A stretch of 64,000 nucleotides of DNA from the NCBI GenBank assembly GCA_026745465.1, contig JACYXH010000826.1, positions 4,294,292 to 4,358,291 of the forward strand, read 5' to 3'. Of the stretch, positions 47,888-59,155 are shown piece by piece. Source of the stretch: Lota lota (lineage: Eukaryota > Chordata > Actinopteri > Gadiformes > Lotidae). Below the pieces are notes generated by a model, which saw only the letters and a program-made list of their open reading frames with translations, was not told the origin of the DNA and ran no database searches. Positions within the stretch are counted from its first letter, which is position 1. Every line of letters starts with the position of its first letter. The translations under genes were made by a program, and so were the position numbers.

Positions 47888-48949
47888 GGCCCAATCCCAA
47901 TTCACCCCTTGCCCCTACCACTTGGCCCTACCCCTCTGTTTTGCGTAGGGGTAGGGTGTCCCGATTCTTGTTTGGATAGAGGGGTAGGGCCAAGTTGTAA
48001 GGCTACATGGCCCTCCAAACAGAGGTTTTTCCAAAGCACACTCAAAACCGAGTGTTATAAGACATCTCATAGATATCCTTGCGAATCACCGGGGAGATGG
48101 TGGCGAACGCTGCACAAGCAACAAAAGAAAACCACAAATGTATTTTCTTCATTCATAAAGATTTGTTACGGATACAGGTATCCTGTGTCTTTTTGTGTTT
48201 CCTCTCCTTATGCACTAATAACAGGTGTCCTGTATGTTCCTGATTGGTGGTCGTTGAGGTGTCTGCTGATTGCTAAGGTGGACCAATCAGTGAACATTCC
48301 TCTGCATCGCACCACCTGTTGCTGGTTTTTCAATCACACATCCCATTGTATAAAAGCCGGTCAGTTGTGTTTGTTGTAGAAGAGAGACTATTTCCGTATG
48401 TGAGTATGGACGCTGTGATGTCCTGTTTTTTGTTTACTCACTAAGTTGCTGGTTACTCTGTTTGGTAACTTTGTGTGTTTCTGGGAAAAGGGGAAGTTAA
48501 GCAAGCTGCCCTTGGGCATACATTACCCGTAGAAAGAAAACTGTCTATAAACACTAGTTAGACCTGAGCGGACCACCCACTGTATTTTTGTATAATTAGC
48601 AGTAGTTTATCGGTTCTTGAGGCAGGCAAGATCAGTTTAGGGGTTTTGTACACTATTGTTTCATTTCTTGGGTCCTGCTCAGCCCATTTTCCCAAACCTT
48701 TACCGTGTGTTCACAAATAAACATGTTATGTTTGACGGTAGTTTATGGTTGTCGTGTAGTTTTACGTTCTCACTGTTCCATGTCATCATCCTAATTTGCA
48801 TGAATTATGTTACGGGTATCATGTCCATCCCCCTAGACGTTTAAAGCCACGGGGTTCGTAACAAGATTAAACAATTATGACTAACATGATATTATCTTAG
48901 TTTAATGTTGTTCCCATTTCTTAGTTTAAGAAATGGGATTCGGCCAAAT
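47888..48949. mobile_element. MITE-like element carrying a nested solo LTR
   Basis: The left end has GGCCCAATCCCAATTC and the right end GGGATTCGGCC, an imperfect inverted pair. GGGGTAGGG and CCCTACCCC words inside the left part are typical of fish hAT-like MITEs. The solo LTR at 48164-48863 splits it. Confidence 0.5.
48164..48863 (+). mobile_element. Solo LTR (700 bp) with 5-bp target duplication AGATT
   Basis: Starts TGTTACG and ends CGTAACA (7-bp inverted ends). The target AGATT is repeated exactly at 48159-48163 and 48864-48868. TATAAAAG at 48349-48356 is a good TATA box with CCAAT motifs (GATTGG, CCAATCA) upstream. AATAAA lies at 48716-48721. There is no internal region. The family differs from the LTR at 46.3 kb and from the gypsy LTR at 23.9 kb. 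Confidence 0.92.
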
Positions 48950-48999
48950 TCTACCTCCTCACTGCAGACTGTTAGAGGACCACAGACACTAGAACCTAA
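48950..48999 (+). repeat. Right copy of the 50-bp direct repeat
   Basis: Partner of 47824-47887; see that entry. Confidence 0.92.
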
Positions 49000-49009
49000 C
49001 TAGCATATA

Positions 49010-49256
49010 GATGGGTAAGTTCAGATATTAGGTTAGAGATGGTTAAGATAAGGTATTAGGTTAGAGATGGTTATGTTTAGGTATTAGGCTAGAGATGGTT
49101 ACGTTTAGGTATTAAGTTAGAGATGGTTAGGTTTAGGTATTAGGTTAGAGAGGGTTACGTTTAGGCAGTAGGCTGGAGATGGTTAAGTACAGGTATTAGG
49201 TTGAAGATGGTTAGTTTAGGTATCAGGCAAGAGATGGTTAGCATAGGTCTTATATA
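49010..49256. repeat. 28-bp minisatellite, about 8 units
   Basis: The unit reads GGTTAGAGATGGTTA, then GTTTAGGTATTA, with 1-5 changes per unit. The array decays at both ends. Confidence 0.93.
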
Positions 49257-50354
49257 TTATGCAAAGAGTATTAGCATAGATGGTTAAAGGTAAGCTACGA
49301 TAAGAGTAATGGAAGGTCTGGAAAATAATCTGTGGGAAATCAATGCATCATGGGAACAACCACAGGTTTGCTAACTTTTCCCTCTGCCCTGTATTCTTCT
49401 CTTCTCATGCTTTGTTTTCTTAAGTTTTGGATTGGACAGAAAAAAAGCTGGTGAGTTACTTGGACGTAGGTTCCCAACACACATTCTGTTTGTAGCACGG
49501 GTCCGACGTCCCACGCTTGACATGCTCTGGCGGGTCTCCCAGACCCAAACAACACAATACAGTCGCTGCTCAAGCTGAATCTGCTCCCGATGTCGCCTTG
49601 AACTGTGTGATTAAAAGTAAACAATTGGATGAGAAAAAGCTGAAAACAGAGGACAATGAATCAGGCCCTTCTATCAAAAACACAACCCACTTTCCATTCC
49701 CCACAAAGACCTGAACACAATGAAAATGATGTGTTTGGGGGGTATAGCAAAATCTCTCTGCCCTCCTGCAGCCCATCACAACCTTATATGTTAATAGAAA
49801 ATTACCCTATTGTGTACGTGAGCAGTTTCCAGGTGTTACTTGTTTTGTTATAACTACCAAAAAGCAATGACAACATAACATTTTAATGTTTGTTGAATTT
49901 GTTCAATATTGTATATGTAGATTGTTGTTGATCAACATACTTCTATTTCAATACCAGAAATAAAAGTATGCCTCAGCCTCTTCAATTTTAAACACAGATT
50001 ACACTACAATATAAATAACGATGCTTAAAGACAACAGTATAATATTGGTATCAAGGCCACTACAATATTAATGATACGTGTAGGATAATTGTATAGGATC
50101 AGTTCATGGAAAACATTTGTGGTTTGGTGTCCATGAAGGGGTACTTGAAGCGTATCAGTGGGACTGTCATAAGACCAAAGGAAGGCTATGAACCAGTGTT
50201 CTGACAAACAAACGCTGGGCCTCACAGCAGAGTAGATCACAGAGGGACTACACAGGAACAGCTGGTGGGACAGCCAGGAGAGAGAAAACATTAGAGCAGA
50301 AATCCCCCGGACAGCGAGGCCTGGTCTTCATTACAGGATGCTGATGGTAGGCCT

Positions 50355-50415
50355 GCAGAGCTTTAGGAGGCTGCAGGGTGATGAAGGCTTGAAGAGCTTT
50401 AGGAGGCTGCAGATT
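50355..50415. repeat. Twofold 36-bp tandem repeat
   Basis: AGAGCTTTAGGAGGCTGCAG occurs twice, 36 bp apart. Confidence 0.9.
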
Positions 50416-50484
50416 AACTCTGGGATCAAAGACCCAACCAAGGATAACAAACAGCCCACAGACCCCCAACACCAGGCGACACAT

Positions 50485-50690
50485 GGGTGGAGGGATAGAT
50501 ACATAGATGGATGGATGAAAGGATGGAAGGATAGATATATAGATGTATGGATGGGTGGAGGGATATATATATATATATATATAGATAGATAGATAGATAG
50601 ATGGATGATGGATGGATGGATGGATGGTGGGTGGGTGGAGGGATAGATACATAGATGGGTGGACAGGTGGAGGAATAGCCATATAGATAA
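50485..50690. repeat. GGAT/GATA tetranucleotide array with (AT)n core
   Basis: GGATGGAT, GATAGATA and ATATATAT blocks over about 200 bp. A 26-bp word starting GGTGGAGGGATAGATA recurs at both ends. Confidence 0.93.
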
Positions 50691-51006
50691 CATAACATGG
50701 CTAACCCATTCATTTGTATGGCTTAAGTTACATAACAAATAGATTTATGCCCAAGGTATAAGGTATGATAAGATATGATCTGGTATGATCAAAGTAATCA
50801 CTCCTAAATGTCTCATTCAACCTGTTCTTCCCCTCTGGAATCTCAATGGCGTCCCAGACAAAGGACAAGCAGGGCCTCCTCCTCAGTCTACCCAGCCACC
50901 ACTGCTCCCTAGCTGGGTTCAGACAGTCAACAGAGCCCTGTCACTGGAGCTGTCACTGAGACAAGCTCTGGGGCCGCACAGGGCTGAGTCATACTCACAC
51001 AAACAG

Positions 51007-51036
51007 GAAACACACACACACACACACACACACACA
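51007..51036. repeat. (CA)n microsatellite
   Basis: A pure CA run. A shorter run lies at about 51150-51165. Confidence 0.93.
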
Positions 51037-51779
51037 TTAACATGGTGGCACAGTTACAAAAGAGCATGTTTATGTGAGTCACGCATGTGTGTGCCTGTAC
51101 GCGTTGCAAGCACAAATCAACATGCACTTGCAATTGATTCATGTATATACACACACACACACGTACACACACTCACAATCACACAACCACAAAAGGAATT
51201 GCTGCAAAAAAAGTGTGAAAAAAGTGTGCATAAAGGCACACACCACATGCAGTCTCATTTATGTATTTCAGAGGCTTTCAGACCAAGACAGAGTGCTCCC
51301 CCGCCTCACACATCTCTATTCCACCGCAATTTCACTCACAGCGCCACATTATTTGTATTATCGAAATGTTATTCAGAAAACAAAAAAAATTTATACAAAT
51401 AATGTGAAGTTCAGCATTCAGAATGACTTGAAGGAGGCCATGTTGGGAGACGTGCTGTTATTTCATGAAAGGATGCAAGACATTTCCTTGTTTTTACCGG
51501 CGCTATTAAATGTTTAATTCTTTATTCGGCAAAACAATAGGTAAAGGTTTGAAAATGTAATGTCATTGTTTTTTGCATGAATGTTCAAAGAGTTCAGTAG
51601 AGTTTTAAATGAAATGAAAGGCAGCACAGATAAATCAGATTGACAAGTCATCAAAATCACCACAACATCTGTTTCACAGGCTACAGAGGGATGCAGAATA
51701 AAGCAAACCATTGTTGTTTTACTTTAAGCTCTCTGTATCATAAAGGTAGCAGACATATCCTATTCACTATTTGCTGTTA

Positions 51780-51830
51780 GGTTATTTACCAGACACTTTT
51801 ATCCAATGTGGCTTTCAGTCAGTTCTGTAC
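51780..51830 (-). mobile_element. SINE tail fragment, minus orientation
   Basis: TTATTTACCAGACACTTTTA, then TCCAATGTGGCTTTCAG: a reversed SINE tail. Confidence 0.55.
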
Positions 51831-52339
51831 CTTGGCATCAAAGAATACCTAACACAAGTCTCGCTATGATTCACGAGACTTGAGTTGCTTCAGCAAATGT
51901 ATCTATTAACATTGCGTTCTCAACCTTCCTTCACCCAAACCTTTTGGATAACACTAAGCTACGCTTTCTTCTGTCCAACTCAACAAACTCTTGCAGGGAC
52001 TCCTCTTCCCAACTTTCACTCAGGTTTCCACCGTTCTCTTCCTGCAACAACTGAACTCAGAGCGAGACTTGATTGGATAACAAACAGACGGATCAAGTGA
52101 AAGGTAAAGAAAGGGATCCTTTCCATAATGTTGTTATACACTTAAAATAACAATGTGAGCCTGAGAGTGGCCAAAATAAGCACTTTTAGAGGATGGACAT
52201 TGGCGGGGCACTATTGCCCCTAAGGGTTACATTGCGGCTGCAATGGCTGAAGCGCTCTCGCTTAATACCGGACCAATTAAAAAAATTGTCGACCTCATCA
52301 GTAGACCCAAAATGATGGGAAAATAGGATCCAGGTCGAA

Positions 52340-52480
52340 AAATCCAGACGTTATCCTTTAAGGAGCAAGTAAGGATTAGGCTTCTTGATCAAGGATGCCG
52401 ACAGCTTAGGCTATGGACATTGGGGTTCGAACCCAGAACCTTTCGGCTGGGTGCTCCACACCCATGTCATCCCTTTAGTC
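52340..52480 (-). mobile_element. SINE fragment, minus orientation
   Basis: AAGGAGCAAGTAAGG, CTTGATCAAGGATGCC, then reversed B box GGTTCGAACCCAGAACC and CTTTCGGCTGGG. Confidence 0.7.
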
Positions 52481-54220
52481 TTGTTGAAGAGAAAGCACAG
52501 CTGTAATTCCTTGGAATGCCATCCTCATTTAAAGACATTTGGCAAAGTGGAGTCATGCTGCTTCACGAGGCCAACAGGGAATTACATTAATCTGCAGTTT
52601 ATTTTTGTGGCTCATGTGATTTGGTCTCTTCAATGTCCTCAGGTTGAATGTAAGACCCGGCCGATCAACAAGAGGATCAAACTAAAGGTAGCTTGCAACA
52701 ACATGTACTGAGACAAAAAGAGGAGAAATGCAAAGCATATGAGCCCTCAGACCCCTGTTGACCACATCAGTAATTATTGATACAAAGTGCTCGCATGGGG
52801 ACTATAACAAACGAAACATGAAGCCAGGAGAGCTGAACAAGAAACGTTTAAGTATGCACTTCATCTTCCTTTGCTTTTGACAGAACATATTTGAAAAAGA
52901 AAATCTATATTTTGTTTTGGCAACTCCATGTTTGGAAAACGGAGAAATCTGTCCAAGTATTTGCAGCCAACCGTCTTGATTGGCTAATTAATATGAACTC
53001 TTGGTTCCGTGTTGGGGTAAGATGGCTCTGAGCATGGGTGGAGCACAAAACGTGGCAGGGACTAGATTTTTAGGAACCTGGACTTGTCCAGAACCTTTGT
53101 TTTTTTCTCAGGGGTTGGCAATGCTCCTGAAATTCTTGCCAAAATATCCCGGCTTGTAAAAAAAACATGGCTTCTTACTGATGTCATCGAAATAAGCGAG
53201 TTGTCATGACGATGCCGGTGTTCTGTACTTAATGCCTTGTAAACGTTTCTGGCCCCAACGCAATGAAGCGTGAGGATTGTGGGAAAATTTAAAAACTACT
53301 CAATAAATTTGCTTTTCCTCCAACTTTTCATAAGTTCAGTTTATCCTAGTCAGCCCTGAAAGGAGGGCTCCCTCTTCCTTCTCAGCGTTTCTTTCCTCTG
53401 GGTTTTGGGGAGATGTACTTTGCCCTTTAGCCATTTGAGGCTCTAACTGTTATTCAGGGAATTTAATTCAGGGGGTCATCTAATCATATCCCCCATTTGT
53501 CATACGTTTATTTTCCCAAGTAATCGTACTGTTTCCGTGCACAAGGGGCCGAAACGATTCTGAAATGCATGTTGGTTTTCTCTGCATGTGCCAAGCTTTT
53601 CCCATGCTTTTCGTGTGTTTAATCCATAAGTGTCAAACTGTTAACTCAAACCAAAACACAACGTCACCATATCAACATAACCCGATGAAATGAAATGAAA
53701 ACCCAGAATCTTCTGTTCGGCATCAAGCGGATTGTTTAATTGCGCCGATGATCTAGCAATGTCCTGTGAGGAGAAAGGCAATACTGACGTAACAACGCCC
53801 AATTAAATTAAATCTCCAAGTCCCTGAATAACCCATTTTTTCTGCTGCTGCATTGCATCCATCTGTAAAGTTTATGGTGGAGGAGATTTTCAGACTGCTT
53901 CCATTCCCGGGAAGGTGTATCGAGTCTCATAGGAGCACTCCACTGTACCGGAGGAAAATGTAATTCTATAGACCCTTTAATGGATTGGGTCTGTCTTACC
54001 TGTATGTGTGTGTGTGTGTGTGTATATAATATGTTTGGATATCCTCCTCAGCGAGCAGTAGAAACATGCACATGTGCACATTCAGGCACGTGAGGAAGGA
54101 GCAAACGCAACGAGGAGCGTCGGTTGTCTTTGCTCCCGTTTTGTTTTCGGAAAAGCAACTGAAAAATAAATAAAATAAAAGTGAATCTAGGTTGCGGTAC
54201 AGGTTGAAGAAGAAGCGGTA
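52481..54220. other. Non-repetitive intergenic sequence
   Basis: No gene recognised. 53480-53870 is free of simple repeats and contains CCCAATTAAATTAAATC and GATTGTTTAATTGCG; it is a possible conserved element. A short (TG)n lies at 54004-54022. Confidence 0.35.
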
Positions 54221-54221
54221 A

Positions 54222-54248
54222 GGGGGGGGGGGGGGGGGGGGGGGGGGG
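54222..54248. repeat. Poly(G) run, 27 bp
   Basis: A homopolymer of G. Confidence 0.95.
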
Positions 54249-55180
54249 TGAATAGGTGCTTGATGAAGCGGTGGTTAACACTATGTAGAACAAAGTCTTT
54301 AGTACACGACACTAATACTCATTTATAATTGAGAAATATATCATTACACTAATTACTGTGACATAATTTATCTTGTTAGGGAACATTCATGCGTGCACTA
54401 AGAATGTTGCAGCAGCAGGGAATCCTCTGCCATAGCAGCTTGTACAATGTAAAAAATATTCTTACATTTATTACATATTGTTTTATTTCACAAATATTTC
54501 TAATTGCCACCAGTCAACATTGGCTTTACTGCAGACAATAGCGGAAAGCTTGATAAAAAAAAGATATTCTAATTCTAATTGACTATGGAAATGATTAAGG
54601 TATTGAGTTGCATGCTGTCAATGTGTGGATGGAGGAGTATCGAAAAATATATTTATTTATATTCTTATATACATATATTTCTTTATTTATATAGTATTCA
54701 TGAGGAAATCGTTATTCTGGGCAGATTTGGTCAGAACAGAGGGTATTTAAATAATGTATCTGTTGTTTCTCTGTCATGTTAACCTTAATTCTGCAACATC
54801 TCTTAAACCAATATTAGAAAGTAAAATTCTTGTACAAACTGAGTAGGGTAGATTTCCATACATTCATACAGTCCATACAGTCATTCCACCTTAGGGAAAT
54901 CAGATGCTGCATTATCAGAGCATACTGGCAGCGGCATAACATAAGGATTACTGATGCATGATCATATAGCTATACATACACCACTGTACACACTACACAT
55001 CTGGCAAACAGCTGCTGTGTTGTTGACCCTCATGCAGCTCATCATTCTACGTCTTGAAACCAAACACCTGGAGACCCCAAAGAGACACTGCTGCTCATTC
55101 TTTCTTTTTTTAAGTGCCATCCAGGAATATTTTTTTGCATTACGTAAAACGATCCTTTTTCTTGAGCCGGAGAAATATAG
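54249..55180. other. AT-rich intergenic sequence
   Basis: No gene or transposon recognised. Confidence 0.4.
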
Positions 55181-55182
55181 GT

Positions 55183-55265
55183 ATTATCCAGGAAAATGCA
55201 GTTCTCATTAAGGAAAATGCTGTTTTTATCCAGGAAAATGTCGTTGTTTTCCAGGAAAACACAGG
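55183..55265. repeat. Short tandem repeat on ATCCAGGAAAATG
   Basis: Four imperfect units of 21-27 bp containing CCAGGAAAATG or AAGGAAAATG. Confidence 0.85.
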
Positions 55266-55707
55266 TTCTTGTGTTTTTTTTTCTTTTTCCGGCAAACATT
55301 CGGAATGTCCTTGTCGGATTTAAAGACAGAGAAGACTCTTAAGCAGATCTTGTCATCTATGGCTTTCCTCTCTCTATCAATCTGCCACACATACTTCCAG
55401 CTCTCCCTCTCCCTTTTTCACTCTAATCCTTCTTAGAAGAGACAAACCATGGTGTTCATTGACAAATGTTAAAGCTTTCTCCTCCACTCTATATCTATCC
55501 ATTGTTCATCTATTCATCTGAAGGCTTACAGAACCTGGTCGAACTGACATTTCCACACAAGACACAAGGAGTGGGAATTGGTTATATTTGTTCTTCTTAT
55601 TTAAGTCTGTGGACCAGCTTAATATTATAAACTGCTGCACACGTTTGTTTTTCAGCCTCCTTTTTAAAATAAATTATCTTTAGGTTTTGTGAGACACTGA
55701 AAATAAA

Positions 55708-55710
55708 AGA

Positions 55711-55743
<33 letters not shown>

Positions 55744-55770
55744 CATTATTATTGTTATTGTTATTATTAG
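55708..55770. repeat. (TTA)n trinucleotide repeat
   Basis: About 20 units with a few CAT and GTT changes. Confidence 0.95.
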
Positions 55771-56319
55771 GCCTGCTTGCCTGTGGCGGCGTCCGAATCA
55801 ATCGTGCTGAAAACAGCATTCCCTGCACCGATGCATATGGCTTCGGATCGCAACAGACTTGCTTCTCGTTGGATGTAACTACGTTTTATTAAATCAATCC
55901 CCTCTCCAGAATCTCAGGTGAGAGGTTAGCACTGCAAGTATTCCGGAAGATTCCCTCGGAACCACGTCTGATTCATGGGCTCGAGCTCCCCACTCATCCA
56001 TCAGCCTCCCTGATTGGATATTCATAGCATAGAGACTGCAGTAGGCTTGTCATGGAGAGTGGAATCCAGGTGTGTTTTTAAAGGATTGCTTTTCCTGTGG
56101 TTTTTTTTTTCTCCAGATGAAGGCGAAAGCAGTGTCAGGTCGTGTGTTGGTTAGGTGGTGAATAATGTGGAGGGGTAGGTGGAGGGCGGGTTAGGCCCGT
56201 GCGTCATCGTGTTAAAGCCAGAAAAGGGTGCACAGAAATGCTGGCCTCATCATTTTAGAGGAGGTGGAAGAGGGTGTGCGGTTTATCTCTGTGTCATGGA
56301 TGCTGCTGTGTGCTTGTGT

Positions 56320-56665
56320 GGGAAGGGGTGCGTGTGATTAGAAACGTGTGTGTGTGTGAGAAGGAAGGGGTGTGTGTGAGAAAAAAGGGGTGTGTGTGAG
56401 AAAAAGGGGTGTGTATGATTAGGAAGGGGTGTGTGTGAGAAAAAAGGGGTGTGTGTGATTAGGAAGGGGTGTGTGATTAGGAAGGGGTGTGTGATTAGGA
56501 AGGGGTGTGTGTGAGAAGGAAGGGGTGTGTGAGAAGGAAGGGGTGTGTGAGAAGGAAGGGGTGTGTGAGAAAAAAGGGGGGTGTGTGTGATTAGAAAGGG
56601 GTGTGTGTGAGAAGGAAGGGGTGTGAGAATGAAGGGGTGTGTGAGAAGGAAGGGGTGTATGTGTG
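56320..56665. repeat. Minisatellite on GAAGGAAGGGGTGTGTGTGA
   Basis: About 20 units of 15-20 bp. Variants change AGAAGG to AGAAAAA or GATTAGG. The G-rich strand carries a GGGG run in every unit. Confidence 0.95.
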
Positions 56666-57186
56666 CATCATGCAATGGTGTGTGCTAATGTAGAAATGTG
56701 TTTTGTGCATGTGTGTTTGTGTTTGTGTTGCCAGGTGGTTGTGTGATCAGAAATGGTGTGCAATTCCTGCAATTCCCCAACCTTCCCATGTGTTGAGGTG
56801 AGAGCAGCGAGTCCTGGGGCACTGGGACCCAGCCCAAAGTCTGGTACTAATAACATCTGACTCATCGACTAGATACAGCCTCCCTCCCTCCTTCCCCAAG
56901 GACAACACCAAGTCAAGTTCAACTTTATTGTCACACTCAAAGAACATTGAGCAGCAATGAATGGCTTGACTTCCAGGTTTCCTCAAAAGTGCAACAGAAG
57001 AAGATGGAAAGAGCAACAAGAGGCAGTAGAATATAAAATAGAATACAAGAATAACTTTTTTTCTTTGGAAATATAAACTGATCTTCATTAACAAGGATAA
57101 TATGTACACACAACTAAATCCAAGAGTGCAATATACGTATACATAACTTAATCGTAATCTAGTAGAACAATATGCTGTTTAAATAC

Positions 57187-57196
<10 letters not shown>

Positions 57197-57227
<31 letters not shown>
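57197..57227. repeat. (AT)n microsatellite
   Basis: A pure AT run after a short TG run. Confidence 0.95.
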
Positions 57228-57229
<2 letters not shown>

Positions 57230-57527
57230 TTGAAGAACGGACTCCCATCTGCTCTCAGCTAATGTGGGTGATGGTGTAGGAGTGGAAGGGTGGCTGAGTG
57301 GGGTTGGGCTGGTTATCATTAGCCTCAGTAGTGGGGATGTATGTGGTCGTATATGTAAATAATGTATGTTCTTGGGTTTTATCAATCTTCTTGTCTTAGC
57401 TCGTCTACTGGCAGATTTCGCCACGGTGCTCTTTGTGCTACAGCAGTCTAGCAACCAGTTCTGCAGTTCAGATGTTTTATTGGGGAGATCAATCTCCAGT
57501 CATGTGAAGGATATGGGGGGCTGTATA

Positions 57528-58024
57528 TGGATAGCGTGGTGGCTAGCAATGGTGTTTTCAACTCCCAGCCGAAATGGTTAGCACTGTGTTCGATGCCCAA
57601 TGGCTACACCTGTGGGTGTGTTCATCAGCCCGATGTCTAAACCCCCATAATCGTTTGACCAAGGAATTACCTTTATCTGAAGTCAGCGTAAAGGCCATTT
57701 CACACCACCAAGCAAGCGTAAAGCACATATTTAGACTGCTCCCATGTTAATAAATTAGCATTTCCAGACTGCAGGCGGAAATGCAGCGCATTGTGGAGCG
57801 TAGCAAGTTTTTCCGGGCCAAAGTTTTTCTGGCCTGGATTCATTCCGCCTGGTGATTTTAACCAGTTTTTTTAGGCTGATCAAGTTCAATGCATTTTAGA
57901 ACCCTAGAAGGTGAGTCTGCATGGGATTAACAATAGCGCAAAAACGTTTCACTTTCCGCTCTACGTTTGACTTTGGTGCAACGGGCTTAAGTCACTTTGG
58001 ATAAAAGCGTCCCCTAAACGACAG
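57528..58024 (+). mobile_element. SINE split by a younger insertion
   Basis: The tRNA-like head (GATAGCGTGGTGGCTAGCAA, later GTGTTCGATGCCC) is at 57528-57610. The tail (GTCACTTTGGATAAAAGCGT, then CCCTAAACGACA) is at 57989-58022. The roughly 300 bp between about 57687 and 57982 begin AAGGCCATTTCACACCACC. They end with TTTGACTTTGGTGCAACGG, a loosely inverted match, as for a small DNA transposon. Confidence 0.5.
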
Positions 58025-58629
58025 TGTGGTACAATTAGCCAAGCTATTTATGGCGGGACACTCTCATCATGCCCCACCTTTCAGCTGACCGCTGGATTCC
58101 GTCCATCACCACCCTCCACCTGCTTTGGTTCTGCTCTGTATTGTATGTAACCTTACACAATGGGTTGAGATATCTGACGTACCCCATCGTGGATGGTTTA
58201 GTGCTTCCTGTTGCCAAATGTTGGTATTCGACATCTGTATGTCATGCTTTAAATCCTACAGCAGGGAACACCCTAAAAGAGTGAAACCATACCACCAAAC
58301 TACAGTGTATGACCAATTCATGCAATAAATGGTTAAATCTATCACATGAGGGATTTCTGACAGAAGTATAGGCCTACTAGTAGCATATTCCTGGGACTCT
58401 GTACTGTGTGTAACACATTTATAGAAAATGAACTGGGGACTGAAAAGGACGAAGTCGGTTGTGTGTTAACTATGCTAATGTTCTGGTAGTAACATTTAAC
58501 TGCCATGCGGTTTCTCTCTGGGAGGTGCTCTCAGCTAATTGGAGTATTCTGCCTGTCATGATCTCCTTTGTTTTCCAAGTGGATATATCCGTTTTGCTGA
58601 GAGCATAACAACACAAACCAGCAAATTTA

Positions 58630-58703
58630 TTTTTATAGGGTTGGCTGTTGTCTTGTCTATATACAGAAGTATATAGACAAGACAACAGCCAACCTTATAA
58701 AAA
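58630..58703. repeat. 74-bp near-perfect palindrome
   Basis: Arms of 35 bp (58630-58664 and 58669-58703) have one mismatch and a 4-nt loop AGAA. The inner 26 bp are perfect. Confidence 0.97.
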
Positions 58704-58868
58704 AGATATAAATATTTATAAAGAATGCATTAATATTTTATAAATGTTATATATATTTTTTAAACATCATAAAATGATAATCTTCCGATCACAGAGAGCA
58801 TGTATGGTGTATTGATAGAAACGCTAACGGAAAATGTTTTAAATATTTGTATGTATTGTGGTGTGCAT

Positions 58869-59155
58869 GGTTAAAGGTAATATATGTCATTTCTGCTGTC
58901 CGGGGTCTCTCAATCAAAGCAATAACAAAATATAAAGTTTGATGACATCGTGGAGTTGTCTTCACCACCATTGCCAGTGAAAATCTATCTGACGTGAATC
59001 AGGCAGAATTCTTGTTCACGGACGAGGTTATGTATTGATTTCTATGTTCTAAGTTACGTTTAGTCACATTTATTCACATTATGTATAAAAAAGTCATTTA
59101 ACGTAACGTTAAATTTCTAACTTACCATTAGATGAGTCAACAGCCCATACAGCTG
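58869..59155 (+). repeat. Dispersed repeat, copy 2 (plus)
   Basis: Aligns with the reverse complement of 40209-40490; the two copies are 18.7 kb apart in opposite orientation. Divergence is considerable, with small indels. Confidence 0.78.
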
